This document shows positions 7,879-16,343 of a stretch of DNA of 64,000 nt, one piece after another. Origin of the DNA: Candidatus Gastranaerophilales bacterium (GTDB lineage: Bacteria; Cyanobacteriota; Vampirovibrionia; Gastranaerophilales; Gastranaerophilaceae); the NCBI GenBank assembly GCA_947624975.1, contig CANQMP010000007.1, positions 1 through 64,000 on the forward strand, written 5' to 3'. Position 1 is the stretch's first letter; each line of letters begins with the position of its first letter. The position numbers and the translations under genes are program-made. Under the pieces are notes generated by a model that made no database searches, was not told where the DNA came from, and worked only from the letters and a program-made list of their open reading frames with translations.

Positions 7879-9267
7879 ATGAGCCATAAATTAATAAAAT
7901 GGATAATGTTTATAATCGTGGCTGTCGGGAATTTTATTGCCATGCTCGATTCCACAAGCGTAAACCTCGCATTATACCCCATGTCCGTGGATTTAAATGT
8001 TACGATGGGACAAATACAGTGGGTTATGATAGCTTATATGCTTGTCCTCACGGTTTTCCTGCCGTTTTTCGGCAAACTCGGAGATATTTTTCCGAAAAAT
8101 AAACTTTATTCTTTAGGTTTTTTCATATTCGGTGCAGGTGCATTTTTAAACACGACCGCACACAGTTTTATTCCGCTAATCGTTTTCAGATGTATTGAAG
8201 CTGTCGGGGCATCCGTTATGCTCTCAAACGCTCAAGCGGTAATCGCTACAATTTTTCACGGGAAAAGACGCGGAAAAGCTTTGGGGTTAAACGGCTGTGT
8301 TGTTGCACTCGGCGGAGTTACAGGCCCTGCAGTCGGCGGGATTTTAATACATCTTTTCGGCTGGCATGCCGTTTTTTATCCCTGCATTCCCGTGGCAGTT
8401 GCGGGAACGTATCTGGCATATAAATTTTTACCGTCAAAAGCCAAAAAACTTATCACTAATTTCAAATTTGACTACAAAGGCTTTATATATTTTACGATAA
8501 GTTTGTTTGCCCTTCTGCTTGCAATTTCTGAGGGCCACAGCTGGGGCTGGAACTCGGTTAGAATAATTATTCTCGGGGTAACAACTTTAATTTTCGGCGG
8601 ATTATTTTATTTTCGCGACCACAAGATTAATTACCCGCTCATTGATTTTTCCATGTTCAAGATTAAACCTTTCACGTACGGAAATCTTGCCGTTATGATG
8701 TCATATATGGCAATGTACACAAACAGCATACTTTTGCCGTTTTTTCTGCAAGAAATTTTAAAATATAACCCGTTTGTAACTGGACTTTTAATTTTGCCTT
8801 ATTCGCTTACATTATCTGTTGCCGCACCGATTAGCGGGCGATTATCGGGGATTTACGGAAGCCGTTATCTGACCTTAGCGGGTGCAAGCGTCTATTGTGT
8901 GGCACTTTTGATGTTCACGTTGTTTGAAAAAGATGCGGCAGTGTGGCAAATCATTCTTGCATCAGGGGTAATGGGAATAGGAAACGGGCTTTTTCAGTCA
9001 CCTTCCAATAATGCAATTATGACAAGCGTCGAAAGTCACGAACTCGGGATTGCATCGGGTATACTGGCTCTTTCCAGAAACATGGGAAACATTCTCGGCG
9101 TTGCCGTCACAATAACGCTTTTTGAAACCTTCAGAAATCTTTTTATTAACCACGGGAAAATTTATGAAACTGCATTTTTGTATTCTTACAAAACAACAAT
9201 GTGTTTCGGCATACTATTCGGGTTAATATGTCTTTGGTTTGCTTATATAGCCTACAAAAAGAATTGA
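7879..9267 (+). CDS. MFS drug-efflux transporter (DHA2/EmrB-QacA type)
   Basis: 462 residues with about 14 hydrophobic segments, matching the 14-TM DHA2 group. Motif A appears as GKLGDIFPKNK (about 63-73) after TM2. The motif D1-like start AMLDSTSVNLALYPM is in TM1, and the antiporter motif C-like sequence GGVTGPAVGGILI is in TM5. It should export small hydrophobic compounds by proton antiport across the inner membrane; the substrate is not predictable. No TolC/EmrA-like partner or local regulator lies nearby. It converges with the isochorismatase-like gene with only two bases between stops. Confidence 0.88.
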   Translation: MSHKLIKWIMFIIVAVGNFIAMLDSTSVNLALYPMSVDLNVTMGQIQWVMIAYMLVLTVFLPFFGKLGDIFPKNKLYSLGFFIFGAGAFLNTTAHSFIPLIVFRCIEAVGASVMLSNAQAVIATIFHGKRRGKALGLNGCVVALGGVTGPAVGGILIHLFGWHAVFYPCIPVAVAGTYLAYKFLPSKAKKLITNFKFDYKGFIYFTISLFALLLAISEGHSWGWNSVRIIILGVTTLIFGGLFYFRDHKINYPLIDFSMFKIKPFTYGNLAVMMSYMAMYTNSILLPFFLQEILKYNPFVTGLLILPYSLTLSVAAPISGRLSGIYGSRYLTLAGASVYCVALLMFTLFEKDAAVWQIILASGVMGIGNGLFQSPSNNAIMTSVESHELGIASGILALSRNMGNILGVAVTITLFETFRNLFINHGKIYETAFLYSYKTTMCFGILFGLICLWFAYIAYKKN

Positions 9268-9269
9268 TT

Positions 9270-9809
9270 TTACTTAATCAAAGCCTGAACTTCTTTAAAT
9301 TTCGGATGTTTAGAGCCTTTAAGCCACTCAAACAGAGTAATTTCAACGCTTGAAATTTTAACCCCGTTATCTCTCATCGCTTCAATTCCTTGTTTAAAAT
9401 TCTCTTTATCCCTGCTTGCACAAGCATCTTTGATAGCATAAACCTCGTAACCTTCTTCAACCAAAGCACAAGCGGTCTGATAAACGCAAATATGAGTTTC
9501 AATTCCTAAAATTACAATTTGCTTTTTGCCGTAAGACTTGATTTTTTCTTTCAAACCCTCCTCTAACAGCAGGTTAAAATAAGTTTTTTCGACCGTTTGA
9601 GAATTCTCGGACAAATATGCTTTTAAAGGCGGAACGGTAGAACCAAGACCTTTCGGGTACTGTTCGGTAACTAAAATCGGTATATCCAGCAAGCTCGCCG
9701 CATTAACCACTTTTACGGCATTGTTTACCGCTTTATGCTTGTTTAACGAGGCGACAAGTTTTTCCTGAATGTCAATAATAATTACCAAACTGTCCTGTGC
9801 GGATAACAT
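9270..9809 (-). CDS. Isochorismatase-family cysteine hydrolase
   Basis: 179 residues of the cysteine hydrolase fold. The catalytic triad reads as Asp13 (VIIIDIQEKL), Lys75 (QTVEK) and Cys108 (GIETHICVYQTA). The VTEQYPKGLGST segment is typical of the ISOC1/YcaC-like branch rather than nicotinamidase or true isochorismatase, so the substrate is open. RBS GGAGGAAA precedes ATG. It lies downstream of the degenerate GGDEF gene with nine bases between, so it may be the last gene of the ftsE-ftsX unit. Confidence 0.88.
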   Translation of the reverse strand: MLSAQDSLVIIIDIQEKLVASLNKHKAVNNAVKVVNAASLLDIPILVTEQYPKGLGSTVPPLKAYLSENSQTVEKTYFNLLLEEGLKEKIKSYGKKQIVILGIETHICVYQTACALVEEGYEVYAIKDACASRDKENFKQGIEAMRDNGVKISSVEITLFEWLKGSKHPKFKEVQALIK

Positions 9810-9818
9810 AATTTCCTC

Positions 9819-11018
9819 CTATAACGAACTTTTAAACTCTTTTATAAAATCTTCCGTGATGTCTGCGAGCTCTTTCTGCGTAACTTTTGTCAAAGCAAGT
9901 TTTATTTCACGATTTTCGGGCGTATCAAGTCCCGAATGAACAATATTTATAACTATTTTGGCAAACCCCGGATACAGAATTGTCAAAACACTCTCCCGCT
10001 TATCGCTTTTTAGCCTGAAAACACACTGTTCACTATCGGTATACTGTTCGATAACCGTGTTAAACAACTTTTCTTCATAAGCTTTTTGAAGCCGATAAAA
10101 AACAGGTGTGATAACTTTTTCGAGCTTTTTGTTAAAAAGTTGTCTGAATATTTTGTAATTTTTATCGGTAACATCTTCATCAACAAGCCATTCATCAAGA
10201 GTTTTTTCTTTTTCTTTGACAAAGATAATTTCCTGTTCCGTAGACAAAGCCTCCGACAATGCTTTAAGAGCCTCCCTTTCAAATTTCGGGAAAGATTTAT
10301 CGGCAATATCTGCAATACCCGCACAAATTTCAAATTCACCGTTGAGATTTTCTTTAATTCTGTCAAGAATTGCAACCGCACCCACAGCGTCAGTTTTGGG
10401 AAGTAAAATATAAATATTTACCCCGCGTCCCGAAGTTGTAATATCCGTAACACGTAGCGATGATTTTACCGCAGAAGCCATTTTTTCAATATTGAATTTC
10501 GGTTTATCCTTTTGCGACGGAGAAATTACAATAAAAGTTCCGTCCACGAGCAGATTATCGTCAATAAAATTCTCAATAACCTGCCTTGAATAAGCGTATC
10601 TGTAAATTCCAGTAAGCTCATCAATAATTTCCGACTGCTCAAGAAGTCTTAAATTCCTAAACTCCGCAACCCTTTTGGAATTATGTTTTATGTTATTTAC
10701 TATCCTCAAAACAAACTCATAACCTTTTGCCTTTGGAGAAATAAAATCATCAATTCCTAAATCATAAGCTTCCGTTATCAATTTTTGGCTATCGGAAATC
10801 AAAATTATAGTGATATTTTCATTTTTGCGAAGTTCTTCCAAAAATTCAATATCCGCCTCATGCACAAGAACGATTTCACACCTTGAAATAACCACCTGAT
10901 TAAGTGCGTTTTGAAGGGATGAAACTTGAATACTATCATCTTTTCGCAGAAAAATAAGTTTTTCGGCAAGTCGATTTGCATATTCATTATCGTCAGAAAT
11001 AAGAAGGATATTTTCCAT
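9819..11018 (-). CDS. Degenerate receiver plus degenerate GGDEF protein linked to ftsEX
   Basis: 399 residues. Residues 1-115 follow a CheY-like pattern (LLISDDNEYANRLAE, ILISDS, DDFISPKAKG). The position of the phospho-acceptor, in IVLVHEADIEFLEEL, does not look like a normal Asp-containing strand end. Residues 130-260 begin with DELTGIYRYAYSRQV, a clear GGDEF-domain opening. The active-site loop reads GRGVNIYILLP instead of GGDEF, so cyclase activity is very unlikely. The last ~130 residues are of unknown type. The gene starts three bases after the ftsX stop, so it is co-transcribed with the divisome ABC system. It may be a non-enzymatic signal-sensing partner; this is inference. Confidence 0.72.
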   Translation of the reverse strand: MENILLISDDNEYANRLAEKLIFLRKDDSIQVSSLQNALNQVVISRCEIVLVHEADIEFLEELRKNENITIILISDSQKLITEAYDLGIDDFISPKAKGYEFVLRIVNNIKHNSKRVAEFRNLRLLEQSEIIDELTGIYRYAYSRQVIENFIDDNLLVDGTFIVISPSQKDKPKFNIEKMASAVKSSLRVTDITTSGRGVNIYILLPKTDAVGAVAILDRIKENLNGEFEICAGIADIADKSFPKFEREALKALSEALSTEQEIIFVKEKEKTLDEWLVDEDVTDKNYKIFRQLFNKKLEKVITPVFYRLQKAYEEKLFNTVIEQYTDSEQCVFRLKSDKRESVLTILYPGFAKIVINIVHSGLDTPENREIKLALTKVTQKELADITEDFIKEFKSSL

Positions 11019-11021
11019 CAG

Positions 11022-11930
11022 CTATACCTGCAAATGCTTTTTAATACAGAGGAAACTTCCGCCGGCACCGAAAAGAATAGCCATGGCAAACATTACCGTT
11101 ATAACAAATCCTTGTGCGTACAAAGGTGCGGGTATCATAAAGAATTGGTGCATGTGATACAAACCGTTCTGGACGAAATTAAGCGGTATAAGAGCAATTA
11201 AAGCTCCCGAAAAGCCGTAAAACGCCCCCTGCATAATGAGCGGAAATCTTATATACCAGTTTGATACACCCATCAGACGCATAATTTCGATTTCGTCTTT
11301 CCTTGACTGAATAACAAGCTGAATTGTATTATTTATAATTGTAATAGTTAATATTCCCATAATAATCACGACAAACACCGTAATCATGTTTACAACACGG
11401 TTTAATGCCTCTATTTTTTTCGCCAAATCCTGTGCATAACTCATATCCTCAACGGATGTGAGCTGCTTTATGTTATTAAAGACCGACTCAATATTTTCGG
11501 GTTTATCAACTTTTACATGAAGTGTATCGGGCAAAGGATTATCAATATCGGGTAAATCCATTTCACGTTTCAAATTTGTCCACGAAGTATTTTTCGGTAT
11601 TATATTTACATTTTCAACATGTTCAAATTCTTTAACCCGATTTTTAACGATATTGGCATCGGCATTTTCTTTAAGATAAACGCTTATTTCAAGTACGTTT
11701 CCCAGTTCATGAGCAAATGCGGAAATCGTAAGTGCCGTTCTGAAAAATGACGCAAATATTGTCAAAATAGCCGCCATGGTTGTGATGATTATTATATTTA
11801 CTATCCCCGTCCTACAAACATCGGATATCGTTTCTTTGGTTAAGCGGTATAAAATTCTCAACTCGCATAACCAATCTTTCGGTATGTGTTTTTTTACTTT
11901 TTTCTTAATATTTGCTTTTGAACTATTCAT
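11022..11930 (-). CDS. ftsX: Cell-division ABC permease FtsX
   Basis: 302 residues with the FtsX layout: a basic cytoplasmic N-terminus, TM1 (about 42-66), a ~110-residue extracytoplasmic domain (VYLKENADANIVKNRVKEF onward), then three C-terminal TMs (about 175-300) with the RLMGVSNWYIRFPLI coupling loop. With FtsE it transmits ATP hydrolysis across the membrane to activate peptidoglycan hydrolases at the septum. The start overlaps the end of ftsE by eight bases. The degenerate GGDEF gene follows three bases downstream. No hydrolase partner (EnvC/PcsB type) is seen in the window. Confidence 0.93.
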   Translation of the reverse strand: MNSSKANIKKKVKKHIPKDWLCELRILYRLTKETISDVCRTGIVNIIIITTMAAILTIFASFFRTALTISAFAHELGNVLEISVYLKENADANIVKNRVKEFEHVENVNIIPKNTSWTNLKREMDLPDIDNPLPDTLHVKVDKPENIESVFNNIKQLTSVEDMSYAQDLAKKIEALNRVVNMITVFVVIIMGILTITIINNTIQLVIQSRKDEIEIMRLMGVSNWYIRFPLIMQGAFYGFSGALIALIPLNFVQNGLYHMHQFFMIPAPLYAQGFVITVMFAMAILFGAGGSFLCIKKHLQV

Positions 11931-12600
11931 ACGTACCTGCTTGTATATCCCTTACAACTTCACCTTTATCAAGAGTAATAACTCTTTTCCTGAAATAATC
12001 GACCATGGCATTATCGTGAGTAGACACAATAACGGTAATTCCACGCTGATTAATCTGGTCTAAAATCTGCATAATTTCCATCGAGTTTTTCGGGTCTAAG
12101 TTACCCGTCGGCTCATCGGCTATCAAAAGCGGAGGCCCATTAACTATTGCCCTTGCAATTCCGACTCTCTGCTGTTCACCGCCCGAAAGCTCAGATGGCG
12201 TTGCATTCATTTTATCGTATAAACCGACTATTTTCAATGCACCCGATACCCTAGCGTTAATCTCTCTTGAACTTATTCCGAGAGTTCTTATAACGTAAGC
12301 AACATTATCATAAACCGTTTGGTTTTGAAGCAATTTATAATCCTGAAAAACAATTCCCATGCATCTTCTTAAATTCGGCACTTTGTCACTCGGCAGATTA
12401 GCAACATTTATTCCGCCAATCGTAACCGTTCCGCTTGTCGGACGTTCTTCATTATACAAAAGCTTCATAAGTGTTGATTTGCCCGCACCCGATGCACCGA
12501 CAATAAAAACAAATTCACCCGACAAAATATCAAGATTAATATTTCGCAAAGCGTAATTGTCATTTTTGTATTTTTTTGTAACCGATCTGAATTGAATCAT
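11923..12600 (-). CDS. ftsE: Cell-division ABC ATPase FtsE
   Basis: 225 residues of a complete ABC ATPase: Walker A GASGAGKST (about 36-44), Q-loop in VFQDYKLL, signature LSGGEQQR, Walker B LLIADEPTGNLD and the switch His in STHD. The family placement as FtsE rests on its overlap with ftsX and on the MIQFRSVTKKY start. The RBS AAGGAAAA lies seven bases before ATG. It is the first gene of ftsE-ftsX-(degenerate GGDEF)-(isochorismatase-like). The transketolase subunit gene ends ten bases upstream, so transcription may come through from there. Confidence 0.95.
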   Translation of the reverse strand: MIQFRSVTKKYKNDNYALRNINLDILSGEFVFIVGASGAGKSTLMKLLYNEERPTSGTVTIGGINVANLPSDKVPNLRRCMGIVFQDYKLLQNQTVYDNVAYVIRTLGISSREINARVSGALKIVGLYDKMNATPSELSGGEQQRVGIARAIVNGPPLLIADEPTGNLDPKNSMEIMQILDQINQRGITVIVSTHDNAMVDYFRKRVITLDKGEVVRDIQAGTYE

Positions 12601-12609
12601 AAATTTTCC

Positions 12610-13572
12610 TTATTTTACAAGCCGATATTTATCAATATACCGCTTAATACTTAACTCCAGCTTTTCGGAATTTAATCCGTAATAATCAAGCAGAAAATCC
12701 CATTTACCGCTTTGACCGAATGTATCGTTAACCCCTATTCTGTGAACAGGTGTAGGATAATATTCCGCCAAAAGTTCGCATATCGCACTTCCCAAACCGC
12801 CGATTATCGAATGATTTTCAACGGTAATTACAAATTTTGTCTTTTTAACGCATTCAATAATTGTCGCTCCGTCAAGCGGTTTAACAACCGGAACATGAAT
12901 TATTTGTGATGAATAACCCTGTTTTTTAAGATTTTCGCATGCCTCTATAACTTCGGCAAGCGTTTCACCGTTCGTAATAACAGTTACATCAGTGCCTTCT
13001 TCAATAACTTTTGCCTTACAAAAATCAAACTCGTAATCGTCACCGAAAATATCACAAACGTTTGTTCTCGGAATTCTTATATACATCGCACCGTAATTTT
13101 CTGCGGCGAATTTGATAACCTGTTCACACTCTCTGCAGTCTGACGGAACAATTACGGACATGTTCGGAATACTCCTCATCAAAGAAATATCTTCAAGTGC
13201 CTGATGGCTCGCACCGTCCTCACCGACGGTAACTCCGCCGTGAGTGCCGACAATTTTTACGTTAAACTCGGGATAACATACGGAATTTCTTATTTGGTCA
13301 TACGTTCTGCCTGTCGCAAACATCGCAAATGATGAGGCAAAAGGTATTTTACCCACCGATGCCAACCCCGCTGCGGTTGCTATCATATCCTGTTCCGCTA
13401 TCCCCGAATTGAAAAATCTGTCGGGAAACTCTTTTGCAAAAAGAGCCGTCTGCGTTGAACATGACAAATCTGCATCCAAAACAACAATATTCGGGTTAAC
13501 TTTGCCAAGTTCGACAAGCGTTTTCCCGAAAACATTTCTTATTGATTTTCTGTCATCCTTATTTATTATCAT
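12610..13572 (-). CDS. Transketolase C-terminal subunit
   Basis: 320 residues carrying only the pyrimidine-binding and C-terminal domains of transketolase. The conserved Glu for thiamine-diphosphate activation is in FFNSGIAEQDMIA. GTHGGVTVGEDGASHQALEDI is the substrate/cofactor loop. The C-terminal domain begins about residue 190. Such split transketolases work with an N-terminal subunit encoded next door, but no such gene is present here: the upstream neighbour is a divergent unrelated gene. The start at 13572 matches other split subunits. The frame upstream is open but reads through a promoter-like TATAAT. A nine-codon frame (MDTVYGIFL) ends on this start codon. It ends ten bases before ftsE. 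Confidence 0.88.
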   Translation of the reverse strand: MIINKDDRKSIRNVFGKTLVELGKVNPNIVVLDADLSCSTQTALFAKEFPDRFFNSGIAEQDMIATAAGLASVGKIPFASSFAMFATGRTYDQIRNSVCYPEFNVKIVGTHGGVTVGEDGASHQALEDISLMRSIPNMSVIVPSDCRECEQVIKFAAENYGAMYIRIPRTNVCDIFGDDYEFDFCKAKVIEEGTDVTVITNGETLAEVIEACENLKKQGYSSQIIHVPVVKPLDGATIIECVKKTKFVITVENHSIIGGLGSAICELLAEYYPTPVHRIGVNDTFGQSGKWDFLLDYYGLNSEKLELSIKRYIDKYRLVK

Positions 13573-13699
13573 AAAAAAATTCCGTAAACCGTGTCCATAA
13601 ACATTATAACACAAATAAAAATTAAACAAAATTGTAAACAATAAAAAATTAATTGTAAAGAATTATTAAAATTTTTCTTAATTTTAGCAATTTTTATTC

Positions 13700-13729
13700 T
13701 TGACGAGTATTTAAACAGTAGAATAAAAA
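13700..13729 (+). promoter_or_regulatory. Putative promoter of the Pro/Gln-rich HEAT protein
   Basis: TTGACG (13700-13705) serves as -35, followed by an 18-base spacer and TAAAAA as a weak -10. A CTTAAT element (13677) and the segment TAGCAATTTTTATT (about 13685-13698), also seen before the gene at 30993, lie just upstream. Confidence 0.4.
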
Positions 13730-13756
13730 TATAGCTAATCGAAAGGAAGAAATAAA

Positions 13757-14782
13757 ATGATTCAAACACCAATGGTAAATCCTTACATGCAGCAGCCGAT
13801 ACCGGCTCCGAGTTACAATGCCGTAAAAATTGATGTACACAACCCCATGGTAAACCCGCCTTGTGTACCGCAGCAAACAGCAGCGATGTCGTCGCCGCAG
13901 CTATATTCATACCCGCAGGCGCAGTTATACCAATACCCACAGGCATCGACTCAACCTTATTACATGCCAATTCAGCAGCCATGCCCGCCCTGTCCGCCTT
14001 GTGAACAAGCGGCAGCTCCGGCACCAGTTCAGGCTCCCGTTGTAACACCCGTTGCAGTTCCGGTAGTAACAGCTCCGGCTCAACAAAATATTAACGTACC
14101 CGAACCGGTCGTAACAAAACCTGCACAACCCGCAGATGCTCAACCTGTACAAGTTACTCCGCCTCAAACGGTTACTCCGCAGGTCGACATAAACTCTTTC
14201 ATCGCTAAATTGTCAAACCCTGATTATGAAGTACAGGCGGCAGCAATGGAAGAAATCGCAAATTTAATAAACACTAACCCCAAACAGGCATCGGAATTGC
14301 TTGATGAAAAAATTGTAAACGCTTTGACAGGTATTATCAATGCTGATTCAAGTAAATTAGAAGGTCCTTCACCCGAGCAGGTTGCAGCAAGAGATAAATT
14401 GCTCAAAGGTCAACAGCTTAATGAAAATGAGAAAAAACTTGCAGCAACTATCACTCCGATGGAACAGGCAGAAAGAAATAAATGCTACGCAATGTTTACA
14501 ACCGCAATTATGCAAAAATTATTCGCAGACGAAGTTAAAACCCTCACAAACACAACAGTTCCTCTGACAGAACTTCCGGGCGCAATTTCAGTTGTTGAAC
14601 AACTGAAAAACAACCCCAACCCGATGGTTAGAACTTCAGCTATCGATGCTATGAGCTACATCCAAAAACCTGAATACAAAAAAGACCTTGAAACATTATT
14701 CACAATAGCAAAAAATGATCAAGACAAAAATGTTCAGGACGCAGCAGATGCAGCACTGAAAAAGCTCTCCCAGTTAAATTAA
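13757..14782 (+). CDS. Pro/Gln-rich N-terminus with HEAT-repeat C-terminus
   Basis: 341 residues, not recognised as a named family. Residues 1-150 are rich in Pro, Gln, Tyr and Ala (runs such as PQLYSYPQAQLYQYPQ and PCPPCPPCEQ) and look disordered. Residues 150-341 form alternating helices typical of HEAT/ARM repeats (KLSNPDYEVQAAAMEEIANLI; NPNPMVRTSAIDAMSYI; DQDKNVQDAADAALKKL). No signal peptide is visible, so it is probably cytoplasmic and acts as a binding scaffold. It stands alone, with RBS AAGGAAG before ATG and a strong terminator after it, which suggests a monocistronic and well expressed gene. Confidence 0.7.
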   Translation: MIQTPMVNPYMQQPIPAPSYNAVKIDVHNPMVNPPCVPQQTAAMSSPQLYSYPQAQLYQYPQASTQPYYMPIQQPCPPCPPCEQAAAPAPVQAPVVTPVAVPVVTAPAQQNINVPEPVVTKPAQPADAQPVQVTPPQTVTPQVDINSFIAKLSNPDYEVQAAAMEEIANLINTNPKQASELLDEKIVNALTGIINADSSKLEGPSPEQVAARDKLLKGQQLNENEKKLAATITPMEQAERNKCYAMFTTAIMQKLFADEVKTLTNTTVPLTELPGAISVVEQLKNNPNPMVRTSAIDAMSYIQKPEYKKDLETLFTIAKNDQDKNVQDAADAALKKLSQLN

Positions 14783-14815
14783 TTCATAACTTTCTTTCTT
14801 TTAACTACACAGGAA

Positions 14816-14839
14816 AAGTCCCCGAAAGGGGGCTTTTTT
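14816..14839 (+). terminator. Rho-independent terminator
   Basis: AAGTCCCC pairs with GGGGGCTT around a GAAA loop and is followed by TTTTTT. It closes the HEAT-protein transcript. Confidence 0.9.
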
Positions 14840-14918
14840 CTTTATATAACTTTACAAAAAAGTCAATTTCGGGATAAAATTTTTTTTTATATATACAGGG
14901 GATAAAAAGGGGATAAAA

Positions 14919-15437
14919 ATGCCAAATCCGTTAAATGTATATTCAAAATTATCGGGCGGGTCGTATCAATATATGGACGGCTCAAACTATACGTTTGCCG
15001 GTTTGGAAGGCGGCATAAAAAAAGACGGAAAAAGTATCGGAGCATTAGCCGCAATAGGCAGCGACTTTGAAACACGCACAGATTTAATGATCGATATAAA
15101 AGGTTCATCAGACTACGATAAAAAAGGGATTTTTAACCAAAATATAAGACTTCGTACAAAATTAGGAAAAGATAATTCAACATTTCAGGTAAGATATTCC
15201 CCGATAACGGTGAATGTACCTGTCGGAAAAGATTTGGAATTTTATACAAATTTACATTACAGCGGACAATATAACGGTGAAAAATGGAAAAACAGCATGG
15301 GTGCATTCTGCGGTGTAAGCAAAAGTTTCAAAAACACGACAATGAGCGTGGAAGTTCAAAGATACAACCTTCAAAATTTATCCGATAACAGCTCGGGTAA
15401 TTACGGCGTAAATTTCCTTATATCCCGGAGTTTTTAA
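14919..15437 (+). CDS. Beta-strand-rich protein ending in Phe, no signal peptide
   Basis: 172 residues of unknown family. The composition is rich in Gly, Asn, Ser, Tyr and Lys, with alternating polar/hydrophobic strands (NIRLRTKLG; STFQVRYSPITVNV; LEFYTNLHYSGQY; GNYGVNFLISRSF). The C-terminal Phe and the Tyr/Gly pattern recall outer-membrane beta-barrels, but there is no N-terminal signal sequence (it begins MPNPLNVYSKLSGG). It may therefore be a cytoplasmic beta protein or use another route. The GGGGATAAAA sequence is doubled just before ATG and supplies the ribosome binding site. Its last 20 bases overlap the end of the convergent folE2. Confidence 0.6.
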   Translation: MPNPLNVYSKLSGGSYQYMDGSNYTFAGLEGGIKKDGKSIGALAAIGSDFETRTDLMIDIKGSSDYDKKGIFNQNIRLRTKLGKDNSTFQVRYSPITVNVPVGKDLEFYTNLHYSGQYNGEKWKNSMGAFCGVSKSFKNTTMSVEVQRYNLQNLSDNSSGNYGVNFLISRSF

Positions 15438-16209
15438 TTTCATGCTGATAAGCCCATGCTGAGTGGTTGTGAATACTTTCAACCGCTTCGCATTCAACCT
15501 CAAATTCATCAATATCCTTGATGTTTCTGAGTTTGACAACCACATCACGAAGAACATCTTCGACAAATTTCGGGTTATTCCAAGCTTTTTCCGTAACGAA
15601 TTTTTCATCCTCTCTCTTTAAAAGCGGATAAACAGGGCAAGATGCACAATTTTCAATAAGCTCAATTAAATCTTCCAACCAAATCTGTTTTGACTCGTCA
15701 TAAGAAATTTTTACGTTAATAAAAGCCCTTTGATTATGAGCACCGTTATCAGAAATTTCTTTAGAGCAAGGACAAAGCGTCGTAACGGGTACTACAACTC
15801 CGAGGATGAATTTGTAATTTCCGTTTTCAATTCTTCCCTCAAACATGCATTCATAACTCATCGGAGCGGGCATAGAGGTCACGGGCGATTTTTTATCAAT
15901 AAAATATGTGAATTTAAACTCCAATTCACCGCTTTGAGCATCCAAACAGTTTATAATTTTTTCAAGACACCCTTTTATATCGACACCGAGAAGATTTTTG
16001 TTTTGCCATTCGCTCAAAACCTCAACAAATCGTGACATGTGAGTTCCCTTGTAATCTTTCGGCAAAGACACATTCACACGTGCTTTTGCGCAAACTATCT
16101 GATTAGAACTGTTTTTTCTTTGTATAATCAAAGGCATTTTCAGGTGTTTAATCCCGACCTTTTGAATATCTACGTTTCGGTTATCTTTAAGGTTTTGAAT
16201 ATCTTTCAT
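15418..16209 (-). CDS. folE2: GTP cyclohydrolase FolE2 (type IB)
   Basis: 263 residues of the metal-flexible GTP cyclohydrolase I that makes 7,8-dihydroneopterin triphosphate, feeding folate and queuosine synthesis. Family marks: KGTHMSRFVEVL, the zinc/catalytic Cys in TTLCPCSKEISDNGAHNQR, and ENCASCPVYPLLKREDEKFVT. An E. coli-type QueF, later in the queuosine branch, lies at 54.7 kb. The start has no ribosome binding site but TAAGAT lies six bases before ATG (16216-16221 on the minus strand), the leaderless pattern. A CTTAAT/CTTAAT direct repeat overlaps this promoter. Confidence 0.95.
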   Translation of the reverse strand: MKDIQNLKDNRNVDIQKVGIKHLKMPLIIQRKNSSNQIVCAKARVNVSLPKDYKGTHMSRFVEVLSEWQNKNLLGVDIKGCLEKIINCLDAQSGELEFKFTYFIDKKSPVTSMPAPMSYECMFEGRIENGNYKFILGVVVPVTTLCPCSKEISDNGAHNQRAFINVKISYDESKQIWLEDLIELIENCASCPVYPLLKREDEKFVTEKAWNNPKFVEDVLRDVVVKLRNIKDIDEFEVECEAVESIHNHSAWAYQHEIKNSGI

Positions 16210-16215
16210 AGTTTT

Positions 16216-16240
16216 ATCTTAATATTTCTTAATAAAACGG
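16216..16240 (-). promoter_or_regulatory. folE2 promoter with 10-bp-phased direct repeat
   Basis: The minus strand reads TTATTAAGAAATATTAAGAT, with ATTAAGA occurring twice at a 10-base period. The second copy includes the -10-like TAAGAT six bases before the folE2 ATG. Closely similar boxes lie upstream of the genes at 16982, 19428 and 30993. Confidence 0.4.
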
Positions 16241-16314
16241 AAGAATTTTAGCAAATTTTTTCCTCCGCAATACTTTATATAAATATAAAGCTCTCTCTTC
16301 TTATTTAAACGGAT

Positions 16315-16343
16315 AGGCCTTGAAAGATCAAGGTCTTTTTTTT
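16315..16343 (+). terminator. Hairpin with T run on the plus strand
   Basis: AGGCCTTGA pairs with TCAAGGTCT around an AAGA loop and is followed by a T run on the plus strand. No plus-strand gene precedes it, so it may end a small unannotated RNA. Alternatively it may act as a 3' hairpin for the minus-strand thioredoxin-like gene, whose stop lies at its edge. Confidence 0.6.

Noticed and set aside
13569-14167. Long minus-strand frames opposite the Pro/Gln-rich protein gene
   Set aside because: They are shadows of its biased codon composition and lack ribosome binding sites; the plus-strand gene has promoter, RBS, terminator and HEAT repeats.
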